DNA of 64,000 nt from Fulvimarina sp. (GTDB lineage Bacteria > Pseudomonadota > Alphaproteobacteria > Rhizobiales > Rhizobiaceae). The translations under genes and the position numbers were made by a program. The stretch lies in NCBI GenBank assembly GCA_002700095.1, contig PACL01000026.1:45847-109846 (forward strand), written 5' to 3'. Shown piece by piece: positions 36,134 to 45,493 of the stretch (within the stretch, counting starts at the first letter, position 1; every line of letters begins with the position of its first letter). The notes below the pieces were generated by a model that did no database searches, was not told where the DNA came from, and worked only from the letters and a program-made list of their open reading frames with translations.

Positions 36134-36292
36134 GCGGCGGCAGAGGCGGCAAGCGGGAACCGTTGGCGCCGCAGGCTCGGGGAGGGTACCGGTGATCGCG
36201 CGCGGCCGGGCGTCTGTCTGCAACTTCGTTTCTGTGACGGCAGCCCTCGAACCCGGCGCCGGAAGCGTTCGGCGGCTGCCCTTCAATCGCCT

Positions 36293-36315
36293 GTGCCCCG
36301 CCGATGGCGGGGCAC
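36293..36315 (-). terminator. Perfect 10-base-pair hairpin after the small secreted protein gene
   Basis: GTGCCCCGCC and GGCGGGGCAC pair perfectly around a 3-base loop. It lies 47 bases past the stop of the minus-strand gene. There is no T-run, but the stem is very stable. Confidence 0.6.
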
Positions 36316-36361
36316 GACTATGTGCTGCAAGCGTCGTGCGCTGGCAGCCGCCGGAGGATCG

Positions 36362-36658
36362 TCACTTGCTGAAGGTGGCGCCCGAGCCGGGGACCAGAAC
36401 CGACCGGCGCTGGGTGCGGCCGGAATCTTCGAGGGCCTTTGTCTTCTGCTCGGTTGCGTCGCGGCGCACTGGCGCCTGGCTGCCATAGCTGCGGGTCGAG
36501 CCGGTGCTGAGCTGGTCGTCGCTCCGTGTCGTCGTGACGACGGCGGCGGGCTCGTAGAAATCGGCGCCTGAGCCCGGCACCAGTCCGGCAGCGGAGGATG
36601 CCGCCGGTGCGGCCATGAGCATCGTCAGCCCGGCAGAGATCGTGAGGGTGTTCTTCAT
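36362..36658 (-). CDS. Small secreted protein with VPGSGA motifs at both ends
   Basis: The product is 98 residues. A signal peptide (MKNTLTISAGLTMLMAAPA) should be cleaved near SSAAG. The mature part begins GLVPGSGADFYEP and ends VLVPGSGATFSK, so a VPGSGAxF motif occurs once at each end. The centre is rich in Ser, Thr, Arg and Gln with no obvious fold. I know no family for it. It is divergent from a LysR regulator 135 bases away, which may control it. Confidence 0.75.
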   Translation of the reverse strand: MKNTLTISAGLTMLMAAPAASSAAGLVPGSGADFYEPAAVVTTTRSDDQLSTGSTRSYGSQAPVRRDATEQKTKALEDSGRTQRRSVLVPGSGATFSK

Positions 36659-36762
36659 GGGGATGTTCCTATCCAGATCGGACCCACGCCGAAGATCGAA
36701 GTCCTCCGGCTTGTCCCGGATCTGGTCTAGCAAGCGCAAAATTCGTGCTGTAGACTTAACTT

Positions 36763-36789
36763 CGGGACATCTCGTCCCGTGGGTGGGAC
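36763..36789. promoter_or_regulatory. Three alternating GGGAC/GTCCC half-sites before the LysR gene
   Basis: CGGGAC-N5-GTCCCG at 36763-36779 is a perfect palindrome; a third half-site GGGAC follows at 36785, forming a second overlapping repeat with the middle one. The block ends five bases before the LysR start codon. It could be a site for autorepression. Confidence 0.45.
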
Positions 36790-36793
36790 GGGA

Positions 36794-37735
36794 ATGCACG
36801 ACCTCAACGATTTCCGCTATTTCGAGGCGGTGGTCCGCAACGGCGGGTTCAACGCGGCGGCGAGGGACATCGGCATCGGCAAGTCGACGCTGTCGCGGCG
36901 GATCCTGGCGCTCGAACAGGATCTCGGCGTGCGTCTGATCGAGCGCACGACCCACAGCTTCGCCGTCACCGCGATCGGCCGCGAGTTCTACGAGAAGTGC
37001 CGCGTCGCGGTTGGCCAGCTGCAGTCCGCCGAGATGATGGCGACAGCGATGAGCGCGGAGCCGCGCGGCCTCGTCACGGTCGCGGCGCTTCCCGGCGCCT
37101 GCGCGGCGACGCTCGGATCGGGGCTGCCGGAGTTTTTGGAGCAGTATCCCAAGGTGCGGGTGCGCCTCCTCCTCGGGATGCGCCATTTCGACCTCGCCGA
37201 GGAGCATATCGACGTGGCGATCCGCGGGGGCCGGCTTGATCAGCCCGGCGACGGCGATCTTGTCGTGAAGAAGATCGCCGAGGTCACCTGGTCGCTTGTC
37301 GCCAGCCCGGCCTATCTCGAGCGCCACGGCTGGCCGGAGTCGCCTGAGGATCTGAGGCGGCTTTCGACCCTTGCCCGGGACGGCAACGACGACGAGAACT
37401 GGCGTCTCCTGCATCGCGGCGGCGAGATGCGGACGGTGCGCATCCAGCCTCGGCTCGTCTCGGCCTCGCTCCCGGTTCTCGCCCAGGCGGCCCGCAACGG
37501 CGGTGGCATCGCCATCCTGCCGGAACTCTTCACCGCGAGCATGATCCGGGCCGGCGAATTGGTCCGGGTGTTGCCGGAATGGACCGGCGAGAGCGAGGTG
37601 ATGCATCTCGCCTTTCCCTCACGCCGTTCCATGCTGCCGGCCGTCCGTGTCTTCGTCGATTTCGCCCATGCCCGCCTGACGCAACTCATCCGCGGCAAGT
37701 GCAACAGCCTCGCCGACTTCGTCGACGCCGCATGA
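36794..37735 (+). CDS. LysR-family transcriptional regulator
   Basis: The product is 313 residues. The N-terminal helix-turn-helix is FRYFEAVVRNGGFNAAARDI with SKSTLSRRILALEQDLG-like recognition helix (GIGKSTLSRRILALE). The C-terminal co-inducer domain includes VDVAIRGG-like IDVAIRGGRLD and GGGIAILPELF. The target is unknown; the divergent small secreted protein gene is the usual first suspect for a LysR protein. Confidence 0.93.
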   Translation: MHDLNDFRYFEAVVRNGGFNAAARDIGIGKSTLSRRILALEQDLGVRLIERTTHSFAVTAIGREFYEKCRVAVGQLQSAEMMATAMSAEPRGLVTVAALPGACAATLGSGLPEFLEQYPKVRVRLLLGMRHFDLAEEHIDVAIRGGRLDQPGDGDLVVKKIAEVTWSLVASPAYLERHGWPESPEDLRRLSTLARDGNDDENWRLLHRGGEMRTVRIQPRLVSASLPVLAQAARNGGGIAILPELFTASMIRAGELVRVLPEWTGESEVMHLAFPSRRSMLPAVRVFVDFAHARLTQLIRGKCNSLADFVDAA

Positions 37736-37819
37736 GGGGATGGCCGGCGATCGGAGCGCATCCCGGAACCGCTGCGGCCCTCATTGCCTCGGCCGCCGCC
37801 GAGTGGCTATGAGACGCCG

Positions 37820-38368
37820 ATGGCAAGGAATTCGACCAGAGCGAGGCCGATCAGCGCCGAGTGGCTGATGCGCGCCGCCATCCACTATGTGGAGCGCTAC
37901 GACACCTCGACGGAAAACCTGCGCAAGGTGCTCCGGCGCAAGGTGGCGCGGCGCGCGGCCGCGGCCGGCGAAGCCCCGGCTCCCCACGAGCCGCTGGTCG
38001 AGGCGACGGTGGCGCGGCTCGTCGAACTCGGCCTCGTCGACGATCAGGCCTACGCGCAGGCGCGGCTTTCCAGCCTGCGGCGCAAGGGCGCCTCGCGGGT
38101 CATGACGACCGCCAAGCTGATCGAGAAGGGACTGCCGCGGGAGATCGTCGAGGCGACCCTTCAGAGCGACGAGACCGAGGAGGCGGAAGCCGCCGCCTCC
38201 TATGTCCGCCGCCGTCGCTTCGGCCCGCATCGCAGCCCCGGCCGGGGCGACCGCCGGGAACGGGAAATTGCCGCAATGGTGCGGGCGGGCTTCCCGCTCG
38301 GCGTTGCGGTCGGCGCCATCGATGCGGCCGCCGATCCTGTGGACGCATCTTCCCCCGAAGAGAATTGA
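37820..38368 (+). CDS. recX: RecX family regulator
   Basis: The product is 182 residues from the ATG at 37820. It is helical with RecX-type repeats: RAAIHYVERYDTSTENLRKVLRRK, cut here to YVERYDTSTENLRKVL, and LVELGLVDDQAYAQARL. RecX binds RecA and limits its filament activity. recA is not adjacent. The gene stands between the LysR and DJ-1 genes. Confidence 0.85.
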   Translation: MARNSTRARPISAEWLMRAAIHYVERYDTSTENLRKVLRRKVARRAAAAGEAPAPHEPLVEATVARLVELGLVDDQAYAQARLSSLRRKGASRVMTTAKLIEKGLPREIVEATLQSDETEEAEAAASYVRRRRFGPHRSPGRGDRREREIAAMVRAGFPLGVAVGAIDAAADPVDASSPEEN

Positions 38369-38515
38369 ACAATTCCGCCAAGGATTTGCTCGGTCCGCGG
38401 ATGGCGGAACCTCGCGCCGGTGGCGCCGTTGTCCCCCCAACAACGCAACCAGGATCGACGACGGCGCAGGCATCTGCCGTAGCCGGCACGCGTCCTGAAA
38501 TCAGGGATAACAATC

Positions 38516-39079
38516 ATGCCCAAAATTACCGAAGCCAGGATCGCCATTCTCGCCACCGACGGGTTCGAGCAGGTCGAATTGACAGAGCCGCTGGAGAAGC
38601 TTCGCGCCGCCGGTGCCACCGTCGACGTCATCTCGACCAAGTCCGGCTCGATCACCGGGTGGGACCAGGATCACTGGGACAAGGAAATTCCGGTCGACAA
38701 GGAGCTCTCCCAGGTCCGCACCACCGACTACGACGCGCTGGTTCTGCCGGGCGGCCAGATCAATCCGGACAAGCTGCGCAGCGACCCCAAGGTGGTCAGC
38801 TTCGTGCGCGAATTCTTCAATTCGAAGAAGCCGCTGGCGGCGATCTGCCACGCCCCCTGGCTGCTGATCGAGGCGGACATCGTCCGCGGCCGGGACGTCA
38901 CCTCCTACAAGTCGATCAAGACCGACGTCGTCAATGCGGGCGGCAAGTGGCACGATGAAGAAGTCGTCGTCCACCAGGCCCTGATCACCTCGCGCAATCC
39001 CGGCGATCTGCCGGCCTTCATCGCGAAGATCATCGAGGAGGTCGAGGAAGGCCGCCACGAGGACCGCAAGGTCGCCTGA
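38516..39079 (+). CDS. DJ-1/PfpI family protein
   Basis: The product is 187 residues. The nucleophile-elbow cysteine is in AAICHAPWLL, the acidic partner in TDGFEQVELTEP, and VLPGGQINPDKLR is the oxyanion region. The family includes stress-linked deglycases and intracellular proteases; members of this size resemble PfpI/YhbO. A small hairpin (CGTTGT/ACAACG near 38430) lies in the gap to recX. Confidence 0.93.
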   Translation: MPKITEARIAILATDGFEQVELTEPLEKLRAAGATVDVISTKSGSITGWDQDHWDKEIPVDKELSQVRTTDYDALVLPGGQINPDKLRSDPKVVSFVREFFNSKKPLAAICHAPWLLIEADIVRGRDVTSYKSIKTDVVNAGGKWHDEEVVVHQALITSRNPGDLPAFIAKIIEEVEEGRHEDRKVA

Positions 39080-39129
39080 GGCCTCTTGTGATCAAGTTCG
39101 GGCACGCCATCGCGGGCGGCCCGAAGGGA

Positions 39130-41124
39130 CTATCCGGCCGGCGGAGCTCCATGGGGGTTCCGCCGGCTCCTTGCGTCCGCAAGGTTCTGCTTGACCGCCA
39201 GGATGTCCTGCTGGAGCCGCGCGATGTCCTCGTTGTAGACGGTGTAGGCGGGATCGTCCTCGGGCTGCTCTTCGAGCCTCGCCTGTTCGGCGATGGCCCG
39301 AAGCTTTTCCCGCAGGGCCTCCCGCTCCGACGGCGAGCGCCGCGGCAAGGCCGGCGCGTCCGGCTCCGAGTGGTCGGCGCGGGCGACTGACGGCGCGGCG
39401 GACTGAACCGGGGTCGGTATCGGCAGGTTCGCGGCCAGCGCCGATTCCGCCCGCGACACCCGCCCGGCCATCCGGTCGCGTGACGTCGCACTCTCCACCT
39501 CACGCCTTCGAACCCGCTCGGGCGCGACATGGACGGTGGGGCGGAAGCCGGCCGCAAGATCGCTTTCGCTGTCCGGCCTCTGAACTTCTCTTGGCTGCAC
39601 CGGTTCGGGGGCGTCGTCCTCCCGGTCGTCCGACCACAGGTCGGCCTGGCGCGGCCGGCGCATCGAGGCCCTCAGCAGGCGCAGGAGGGCGATCGCGCCG
39701 GCAAGGCCGAGGCCGCCGACGAGCCCGACCAGCATGGACGCGATGACCACCAGCTTGCGGCTGGTGCTGGACGGGCTGAGCGGCGGCGTCGCCGCCGAGA
39801 TGATGTGGACGTTCGCCGTGCTCATCTGCTCCTGCTCGCCGGTCTCCCGGGCCCGCAGCAGGAAGGCCTCGTAGACCGCCCTCGACGCGTCGACCTCGCG
39901 TTCCAGCTCCCGCAGGCGCACGAAGGACGAACTCGTCCGCAGCTGCTTGTCCTTGAGGCTGTTCAGCTGCTCCGACAATTCGCGATCGGTCTCCTCGGCG
40001 CGAGCGAGTTCCGTCTGTGCGCCGGCGACGATCCGCGCCAGTTCCTGGGCGATGCCCTTGCGCACCGAGGCCAGCGCGTCCTCGGCGGCGATCCGGCGGG
40101 GATGGCGGGGCCCGAGTGTGGCGGACAGGGTGGCGGTCTGCTGGGCGAGTTCGGAATAGTTGTTGCGCAGCCGCGTCAGCGCTTCCGAGGTCAGCTCTTC
40201 GGGCAGCGTTCCGGTGACCACGTCGTCGACGTTCGCCGCCTTCATCTGGTCCGCCCGCACGCGCAGCGTCGTCATGTCGCCGCGTGCCTTGGCGAGCTGG
40301 TCGTTGATGCGCACGATGTAGTCGTCGTCGACGAGCCTGCCGCCGACGCCGACGAGGCGATTGTCGCTCTTGTAGGTCTCGACCGCGCGCTCGGCTTCGA
40401 CGACGCGCTCGCGCAGCTCGCTCAGGCGCGAGGACAGCGCCTCGCTGGCCCGCTTGGCGGTGTCCGACTGTACCCGCGCGAGCTGGTCGATGAAGGAGTC
40501 GGCGACGAGATTGGCGAGCAGTGCCGATTTTTCCCCGTCGCGGGTCGTGACAGCGAGATTGATGACGAAGCTCTTGGCGTCGCGGCTGACGCTGAGGTCG
40601 TCACGCAGGGCCGCAAGGGTCATCAGCTGCCGGCGCCGGGCGCTCTGGGCGTCTTCCTTGCCGGCGAAGAGGGCAAAGAGCGGATCGAGCAGGCTCTTGG
40701 TCTTGCCGTTAAATTCGGGATCGTTGGCGAGATCGGCCTTGTCGATGACCCGCTGCAGGACGTCGTTGGAATAGATCACCGAGATCTGGCTCTCGATGAG
40801 CCCCAGCGTGGCGTCGCTCGGCAGGCCGTTCGGTGTCACCTCGTTCTGGACGAGCTTGATGTCGCGCGGATCGACGAGGATCTCGGCAACGGCAGTGTAG
40901 CGATGCGGCGTGTTCAGAGCGAGGAACACCCCGGCGGCGATCCCGAGCAGGGTGAGGAGGACGACCAGCCACTTCAGCGACCAGACCTCCGCCAGGACCT
41001 GCAACGGATCGAACAGCGAGCCGCCCCTTGCCCCCGCCGCAAAAGCGGGACGGGCCAAAGCTTCACGCGCAGCGGGCTGCCTCACGTTCGTTTCGGACCC
41101 GGGTTTTGCAAACATTGACACCAT
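39130..41124 (-). CDS. Wzz/GumC-type polysaccharide chain-length protein with long cytoplasmic tail
   Basis: The product is 664 residues from the ATG at 41124 (another ATG at 41115 is possible). An N-terminal helix (WLVVLLTLLGIAAGVFLAL) and a second near residue 450 (LVVIASMLVGLVGGLGL) flank a periplasmic part rich in coiled coil (SELRERVVEAERAVE, ARAEETDRELSEQLN). After the second helix come ~180 residues rich in Arg, Pro and Glu with no Walker motifs, so no tyrosine-kinase domain is present. Such proteins control the length and export of exopolysaccharide. It lies next to a GH10 gene and a glycosyltransferase cluster. Confidence 0.9.
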   Translation of the reverse strand: MVSMFAKPGSETNVRQPAAREALARPAFAAGARGGSLFDPLQVLAEVWSLKWLVVLLTLLGIAAGVFLALNTPHRYTAVAEILVDPRDIKLVQNEVTPNGLPSDATLGLIESQISVIYSNDVLQRVIDKADLANDPEFNGKTKSLLDPLFALFAGKEDAQSARRRQLMTLAALRDDLSVSRDAKSFVINLAVTTRDGEKSALLANLVADSFIDQLARVQSDTAKRASEALSSRLSELRERVVEAERAVETYKSDNRLVGVGGRLVDDDYIVRINDQLAKARGDMTTLRVRADQMKAANVDDVVTGTLPEELTSEALTRLRNNYSELAQQTATLSATLGPRHPRRIAAEDALASVRKGIAQELARIVAGAQTELARAEETDRELSEQLNSLKDKQLRTSSSFVRLRELEREVDASRAVYEAFLLRARETGEQEQMSTANVHIISAATPPLSPSSTSRKLVVIASMLVGLVGGLGLAGAIALLRLLRASMRRPRQADLWSDDREDDAPEPVQPREVQRPDSESDLAAGFRPTVHVAPERVRRREVESATSRDRMAGRVSRAESALAANLPIPTPVQSAAPSVARADHSEPDAPALPRRSPSEREALREKLRAIAEQARLEEQPEDDPAYTVYNEDIARLQQDILAVKQNLADARSRRNPHGAPPAG

Positions 41125-41251
41125 CACAGCAGGAAGGATCGCGGCCGATCGAGGACACAATCGGATTTTATGGTGAACGATCGGTTAATTCCCCGTCCGC
41201 CGGGGGAAATCTCGGCATTCCTTACGACATGTGCGGGCGGTCTGGGCGGTC

Positions 41252-42418
41252 TCAGGCCGCCGCGAGACGCTTCTCGATGACGTCGAACCACGGTTTGGCG
41301 GCCAGCTGCCGGTCGAAGGGCAGCGGCCGGCTCGGCGCGCCGTCCGGCCGCGGCATGACGTCGTTGATCCAGCTGTAGCGATCGGTCAGTCCCCAGGCGA
41401 TGACCAGCTCCGGCGGCTTGACGGCGAACAGGCTGTCCAGGAACCGTGACACCAGCATTGCGGCGGTCTTGTCCTGCGCCTGGGGATCGGGCGGCGACTT
41501 CCAGTCGATGACGTCGAGCTCGGTGACGAGAAGCTTGACGCCGAGGGCGTCGAGGTCCCGGTGGAAGCGCTCCAGCGCGTCGACGTCGATCACCTTGTCG
41601 GCGTAGAGATGCCCCTGCAGGCCGACGGCGTCGATCTTGACGTTGGCGTCCTGGAGCTGGCGGACGATGGACAGGATGATCGTCCGGCGCTCGTCGTAAT
41701 GCGGCCCCTTGTATTCGAGATCGTATTCGTTGATCGCCAGCTGCGCCGTCGGATCGGCATTGGCGGCCGCCTTGAAGGCGATGGGGATGTGGCGGGGACC
41801 GAGCGTGCGCAGCCAGTAGGTATCGCGCAGCGAGCGGTTCTCGTAGAGCGGGTCGTTGGCGACGACCTCGTTGACCACGTCCCAGCCGATCAGCTTGCCC
41901 TTGTAGCGGTCGCCCACCGTCTCGATGTGCTCGACGAGCACCCGCTCGGCCTCGGACGGGCTTTCGATCGCCGTCGCCCAGTCGGGCGTCGCCCCCCACC
42001 AGACATGGCAGGTGCCCCGGCTGGTCTTGCCGTTGGCAAGGGCGAAGTCGACGACCTTGTCGGCCGGCTCGAAGTTCCACACGTCGCGTGTCGGCCGCAG
42101 GAGGTTGAACTTCAGCGCGTTCATCGGCATGACGAGGTCGCAATGCTCGACGAAGAGCTGGCGATAGGCCGGGGCGCCGTCCATCAGGTTGAACTGGATC
42201 GCGCCGCCGAACGGCACCTTGCGCGCCGCCGCCCTGGCGGCCGGCGGGGCCAGCGCCGGAAGGAGGGCGGCCGAGGCGGCGCCGGCGATGACGCAACGCC
42301 GCGTTAAGCCGGGCGTGCTACTGCGGGAGAATGCGGAAGGCGGGTCCACCGGCGTCGGACCGGCCGTCTGCCGAAGCCGCTCGGCCCCAGCGTCGTCGAA
42401 ATCGTCGGCTCTCGTCAT
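41252..42418 (-). CDS. Glycoside hydrolase family 10 (endo-beta-1,4-xylanase-like), Tat-exported
   Basis: The product is 388 residues. A twin-arginine signal is likely: RRCVIAGAASAALLPALA near residues 40-60, ending at ARAAARK. The acid/base Glu is in GWDVVNEV (~residue 184) and the nucleophile Glu in LVTELDVID (~300), with HVWWGATPDW before them. GH10 enzymes cut xylan and related chains. Inside an exopolysaccharide cluster it may trim the polymer made by its neighbours. It is divergent from the flippase gene with only 30 bases between. Confidence 0.93.
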   Translation of the reverse strand: MTRADDFDDAGAERLRQTAGPTPVDPPSAFSRSSTPGLTRRCVIAGAASAALLPALAPPAARAAARKVPFGGAIQFNLMDGAPAYRQLFVEHCDLVMPMNALKFNLLRPTRDVWNFEPADKVVDFALANGKTSRGTCHVWWGATPDWATAIESPSEAERVLVEHIETVGDRYKGKLIGWDVVNEVVANDPLYENRSLRDTYWLRTLGPRHIPIAFKAAANADPTAQLAINEYDLEYKGPHYDERRTIILSIVRQLQDANVKIDAVGLQGHLYADKVIDVDALERFHRDLDALGVKLLVTELDVIDWKSPPDPQAQDKTAAMLVSRFLDSLFAVKPPELVIAWGLTDRYSWINDVMPRPDGAPSRPLPFDRQLAAKPWFDVIEKRLAAA

Positions 42419-42448
42419 CGATGGTCGTCTCTTCGCAGGAAATGGCGC

Positions 42449-43759
42449 ATGCCGGCCTATTCATACCTCATCGATCGACTGAAAGGTAACGTTGCCTTTC
42501 TGCGCGACTATGCGTCGCTGCTGTCGGGGTCGGCCGGCCGCCTCGTCCTGTCGCTCGCCTATTTCGTCTCGGTGGCGAACGGCCTGACCGTCGCCGACTT
42601 CGGCCTTTTCGCCACGGCGTCGGCCACCGGCATCGTCCTGTCGCGCATCGCCGGCTTCGGCTTCGTCTCGCCGCTCTACCGCACGGCGACCCGGCGGCCC
42701 CGCCTGATCGGCGCCTATACAGCCGGGTTCCTCGCCGCCCTCGTCGCCTCTCTGCCGCTGGTGGCGATCGCGGCGACCGGCTTCTTCCTGGTATTCTTCG
42801 ACGGCGAGATGGGCCCCGCGGCATTCGTCGCCGTCGTGGCCGCCGAGGTCCTGTGCTGGCGGATGCTCGAAGTCGTCGTTATCGTCGCCAACGGCATGGG
42901 GCGCTTCTTCGTCGGGGCGGTGATCGTCATCGCCGGATCGGCGGTCCGGGCCCTCGCGGCGCTCCTCTTCGTCGGCCTCGGCGACGGCACGCTGTTCACC
43001 TGGTCGCTGTTCTATCTCGGCGCCAACGCCCTTTCGATGCTGGGGGCAGTCGTCCTGTGCTATCCCCGCCGGCGGCTGCGCTGGACGCCGCATCTCTACC
43101 TCGCGCGGCTTCGCGATAGCCTCTCGGTCGCCGGGGCCGAGATCGTCTTCTACCTGCAGTCCGAGCTCGACAAGCTGCTCGTCCTCTCCATCGGCGGGCC
43201 GCAGACGGCGGGCATCTACGCGATCCTGATGCGGCTCGTCGATCTGACCGCCCTGCCGGTGCGATCCTTCAACACGATGCTCGTCCAGAAGCTGATGCGC
43301 AGCCCCGATCTCATCGCGTCGTGGCGGATCCGCTGGGGCATCGAGGCGGGCATCGCGGCGGTCTCGGTCGCCGGTCTCGCCTTTCTCGGCGGCGTGCTGC
43401 ACGTCTATCCCGGCGCCCTCGGCAAGAACGTCGCCGACGCGGCCCCCCTCGTCCTCCTCCCGCTCCTCGTTCCCGCCTTCCGCAATCTCGTCGAATACCA
43501 GAGCGAACTTCTCTATGCGCGCGGCAAGACCGCCATCCGGGCCGCCATCATGGCGCTCGTCGGGCTGGTGAAGGCGGGTCTCTTGATCGCGCTGCTGCGG
43601 CTTTATGCGGATGAGACGCAGTGGATCTTCGGGCTGAACGCCGTCTTCGCGCTGTTGTGGCTCGGCTCGGCGCTGGCGAGCTACACCGCCCTCGACTGGC
43701 GCGAGCCGCGCCGCTCGACCCCGGAAGCTCTCAGAGCAGCCCCGCAGCCTGGCGAATGA
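42449..43759 (+). CDS. Polysaccharide flippase, Wzx/MATE-like
   Basis: The product is 436 residues with about 12 hydrophobic segments and the opening SGSAGRLVLSLAYFVSVANG, matching Wzx/RfbX-type proteins that flip lipid-linked oligosaccharides. FYLQSELDKLLVLSIGGPQ, cut here to SELDKLLVLS, is a family feature. Its 3' end overlaps the convergent DUF6492 gene by 29 bases. Confidence 0.88.
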   Translation: MPAYSYLIDRLKGNVAFLRDYASLLSGSAGRLVLSLAYFVSVANGLTVADFGLFATASATGIVLSRIAGFGFVSPLYRTATRRPRLIGAYTAGFLAALVASLPLVAIAATGFFLVFFDGEMGPAAFVAVVAAEVLCWRMLEVVVIVANGMGRFFVGAVIVIAGSAVRALAALLFVGLGDGTLFTWSLFYLGANALSMLGAVVLCYPRRRLRWTPHLYLARLRDSLSVAGAEIVFYLQSELDKLLVLSIGGPQTAGIYAILMRLVDLTALPVRSFNTMLVQKLMRSPDLIASWRIRWGIEAGIAAVSVAGLAFLGGVLHVYPGALGKNVADAAPLVLLPLLVPAFRNLVEYQSELLYARGKTAIRAAIMALVGLVKAGLLIALLRLYADETQWIFGLNAVFALLWLGSALASYTALDWREPRRSTPEALRAAPQPGE

Positions 43760-44690
43760 GCCGCGGGTCGGTGGCGGTGAAGGACTGGATGCCGGCGGCC
43801 ACCTGGCTCGTCTCGAGGCTGTCCACGAAGCGGGCGAGGGTGTCCGCGTCCATCGGCGCGCCGGCCCAGTACATCCGGCAGAGCGATTCCGCCATCGGCA
43901 CATAGTCGTCGATCCGCCCCTCGACCTCGTCGACGAAGCGGCCGTAGATCGTGCATTCGGACAGGATGCGCGTTGCCGCGAGCGTCGCCAGCCAGCTGCG
44001 GCCGGACACCGCGGCGATGGTCTCGACCATCGCCCTCACGGCCTTCGTGCGCCACGGGATGAGCGTCGCGACATAGCCGGTCTCGGTGGTCTCCGGCGCG
44101 GCGATGCCGAGCAGCCTTCCGGCCTTGCGCGACCATTCCAGATGCACGGCCTGCAGATCCGGCAGGACATGGGCGATGGCGTCCGGCCGGCGGAAGAACA
44201 TCGTGCGCCCGTCCGGCGAAAAGCTGCCGACGTCGAAATCCTTCAGGAAGACCACGTCGGAATCGATCGAGACCATCACCTCTTCATCGAGGCTGGCGGC
44301 AAGCGCGATCCGCCGCAATTGCTGCACGTGCCAGCCGCGCAGGGGCAGGCCGAAGGGCGACAGCCAGATGCGGCGCCTGCCGAGCGTCGTCGGATCGGGG
44401 AACGGCCGCAGCCAGAACGGCAGGAGATCGCGCTCGTCGACGATCTCGCGCTTCGGCCCGGCGAGCTGCCGGAACAGCGGCACGTCGGCGGCCTCGACGA
44501 GGATCAGGTGGCGCGTGTAGCCGGTGACGCGGGCGTCCAGGCTCTCGCAGAGCAGGCGGCAGCGCTCGAAGTCGCCGCGATAGCTGGCAGTGGCGATGGC
44601 CGTGGGCACGTCGGAGGCTCTTTCGCTGGTCTTGTGCCCTGCAGCATAACCTGCGTCGTCCGGCCCGTGTGTATCGAATTGTCGCAGCAT
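43731..44690 (-). CDS. DUF6492 family, glycosyltransferase-like protein
   Basis: The product is 319 residues. The segment VSIDSDVVFLKDFD carries a DxD motif of GT-A glycosyltransferases, and the amino-terminal ATASYRGDFERCRLLCESL matches the family's sugar-nucleotide region. The start at 44690 overlaps the wecG-like stop as ATGA. It probably adds a sugar in exopolysaccharide assembly. Confidence 0.8.
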   Translation of the reverse strand: MLRQFDTHGPDDAGYAAGHKTSERASDVPTAIATASYRGDFERCRLLCESLDARVTGYTRHLILVEAADVPLFRQLAGPKREIVDERDLLPFWLRPFPDPTTLGRRRIWLSPFGLPLRGWHVQQLRRIALAASLDEEVMVSIDSDVVFLKDFDVGSFSPDGRTMFFRRPDAIAHVLPDLQAVHLEWSRKAGRLLGIAAPETTETGYVATLIPWRTKAVRAMVETIAAVSGRSWLATLAATRILSECTIYGRFVDEVEGRIDDYVPMAESLCRMYWAGAPMDADTLARFVDSLETSQVAAGIQSFTATDPRLIRQAAGLL

Positions 44691-45493
44691 CAGGACGTCC
44701 CGCCCCTGCCGCGCAGCCGGTCCTGGAGGATGTCCTTCAGGAACAGCGGGTTGCCGACGACATAGCGCCGGAACAGCCGTCGCGGCTCGATCGCCAGACG
44801 GAACGCCCATTCGAGCCGCAGCTTTCGGACGATGCGCGGCGCCCGCGCGACGTTGCCGGCGAGGAAGTCGAACAGCGCGCCGACGCCGAGGAAAACCCGG
44901 CCGTGGCGCTCGTCGAGATGGCGGGCGATGAACATTTCCTGGGACGGCACGCCCATGGCGACGAGGACGATGTCGGGGGACGCCGCCGCCAGCCGATCGA
45001 GGACGGCGTCCCGCTCGGCGTCAGAAAAATAGCCGTCGGCGACGGCGAAGATCTCGTGCCGCGGGGCCTGCGCCGACAGTGCCGCGGCGGCCCGCTCGGC
45101 AATGCCGGGTGCGGCGCCGAGAAGCACGATCCGGCAGGGCCGCGACAGGCTCGCGACCAGCCGGGGAATGAAGTCGGTGCCGTTGAGGTTCTCGCGAAAG
45201 CGCCGCCCGTGCAGGAGGCTCGCTCCGATGTCGACGCCGATCCCGTCGGGAAGCAGGAGAAACTCGGCGAGCGCCATGCGGTAGGCCGCGTCGCGCCGGG
45301 CGACGTTGACGCAGTGGGCGTTGACGAAGGCGAGCTTCAGCGCCGGCCCGCCGCAAAGCGCCGCCTCGACGCGGGCGATCGCCTCGCTGCCGGAAATGTC
45401 GGCGACGGCCAGTTCGCCGATCGCCATTCGCGTCGTCTCCGGCATTGCGCCCTGCGTTCTCGCCGAGCCGCTGCCGGCCGTTTCCACCAGCAT
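44690..45493 (-). CDS. WecG/TagA/CpsF-family glycosyltransferase
   Basis: The product is 267 residues. Family motifs are FVNAHCVNVARRD, LLPDGIGVDIGA, ENLNGTDFIPRL, VLLGAAPG and GVGALFDFLAG. These enzymes transfer a sugar to a lipid-linked acceptor early in polymer synthesis. It is coupled by four-base overlaps to genes on both sides. Confidence 0.93.
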   Translation of the reverse strand: MLVETAGSGSARTQGAMPETTRMAIGELAVADISGSEAIARVEAALCGGPALKLAFVNAHCVNVARRDAAYRMALAEFLLLPDGIGVDIGASLLHGRRFRENLNGTDFIPRLVASLSRPCRIVLLGAAPGIAERAAAALSAQAPRHEIFAVADGYFSDAERDAVLDRLAAASPDIVLVAMGVPSQEMFIARHLDERHGRVFLGVGALFDFLAGNVARAPRIVRKLRLEWAFRLAIEPRRLFRRYVVGNPLFLKDILQDRLRGRGGTS

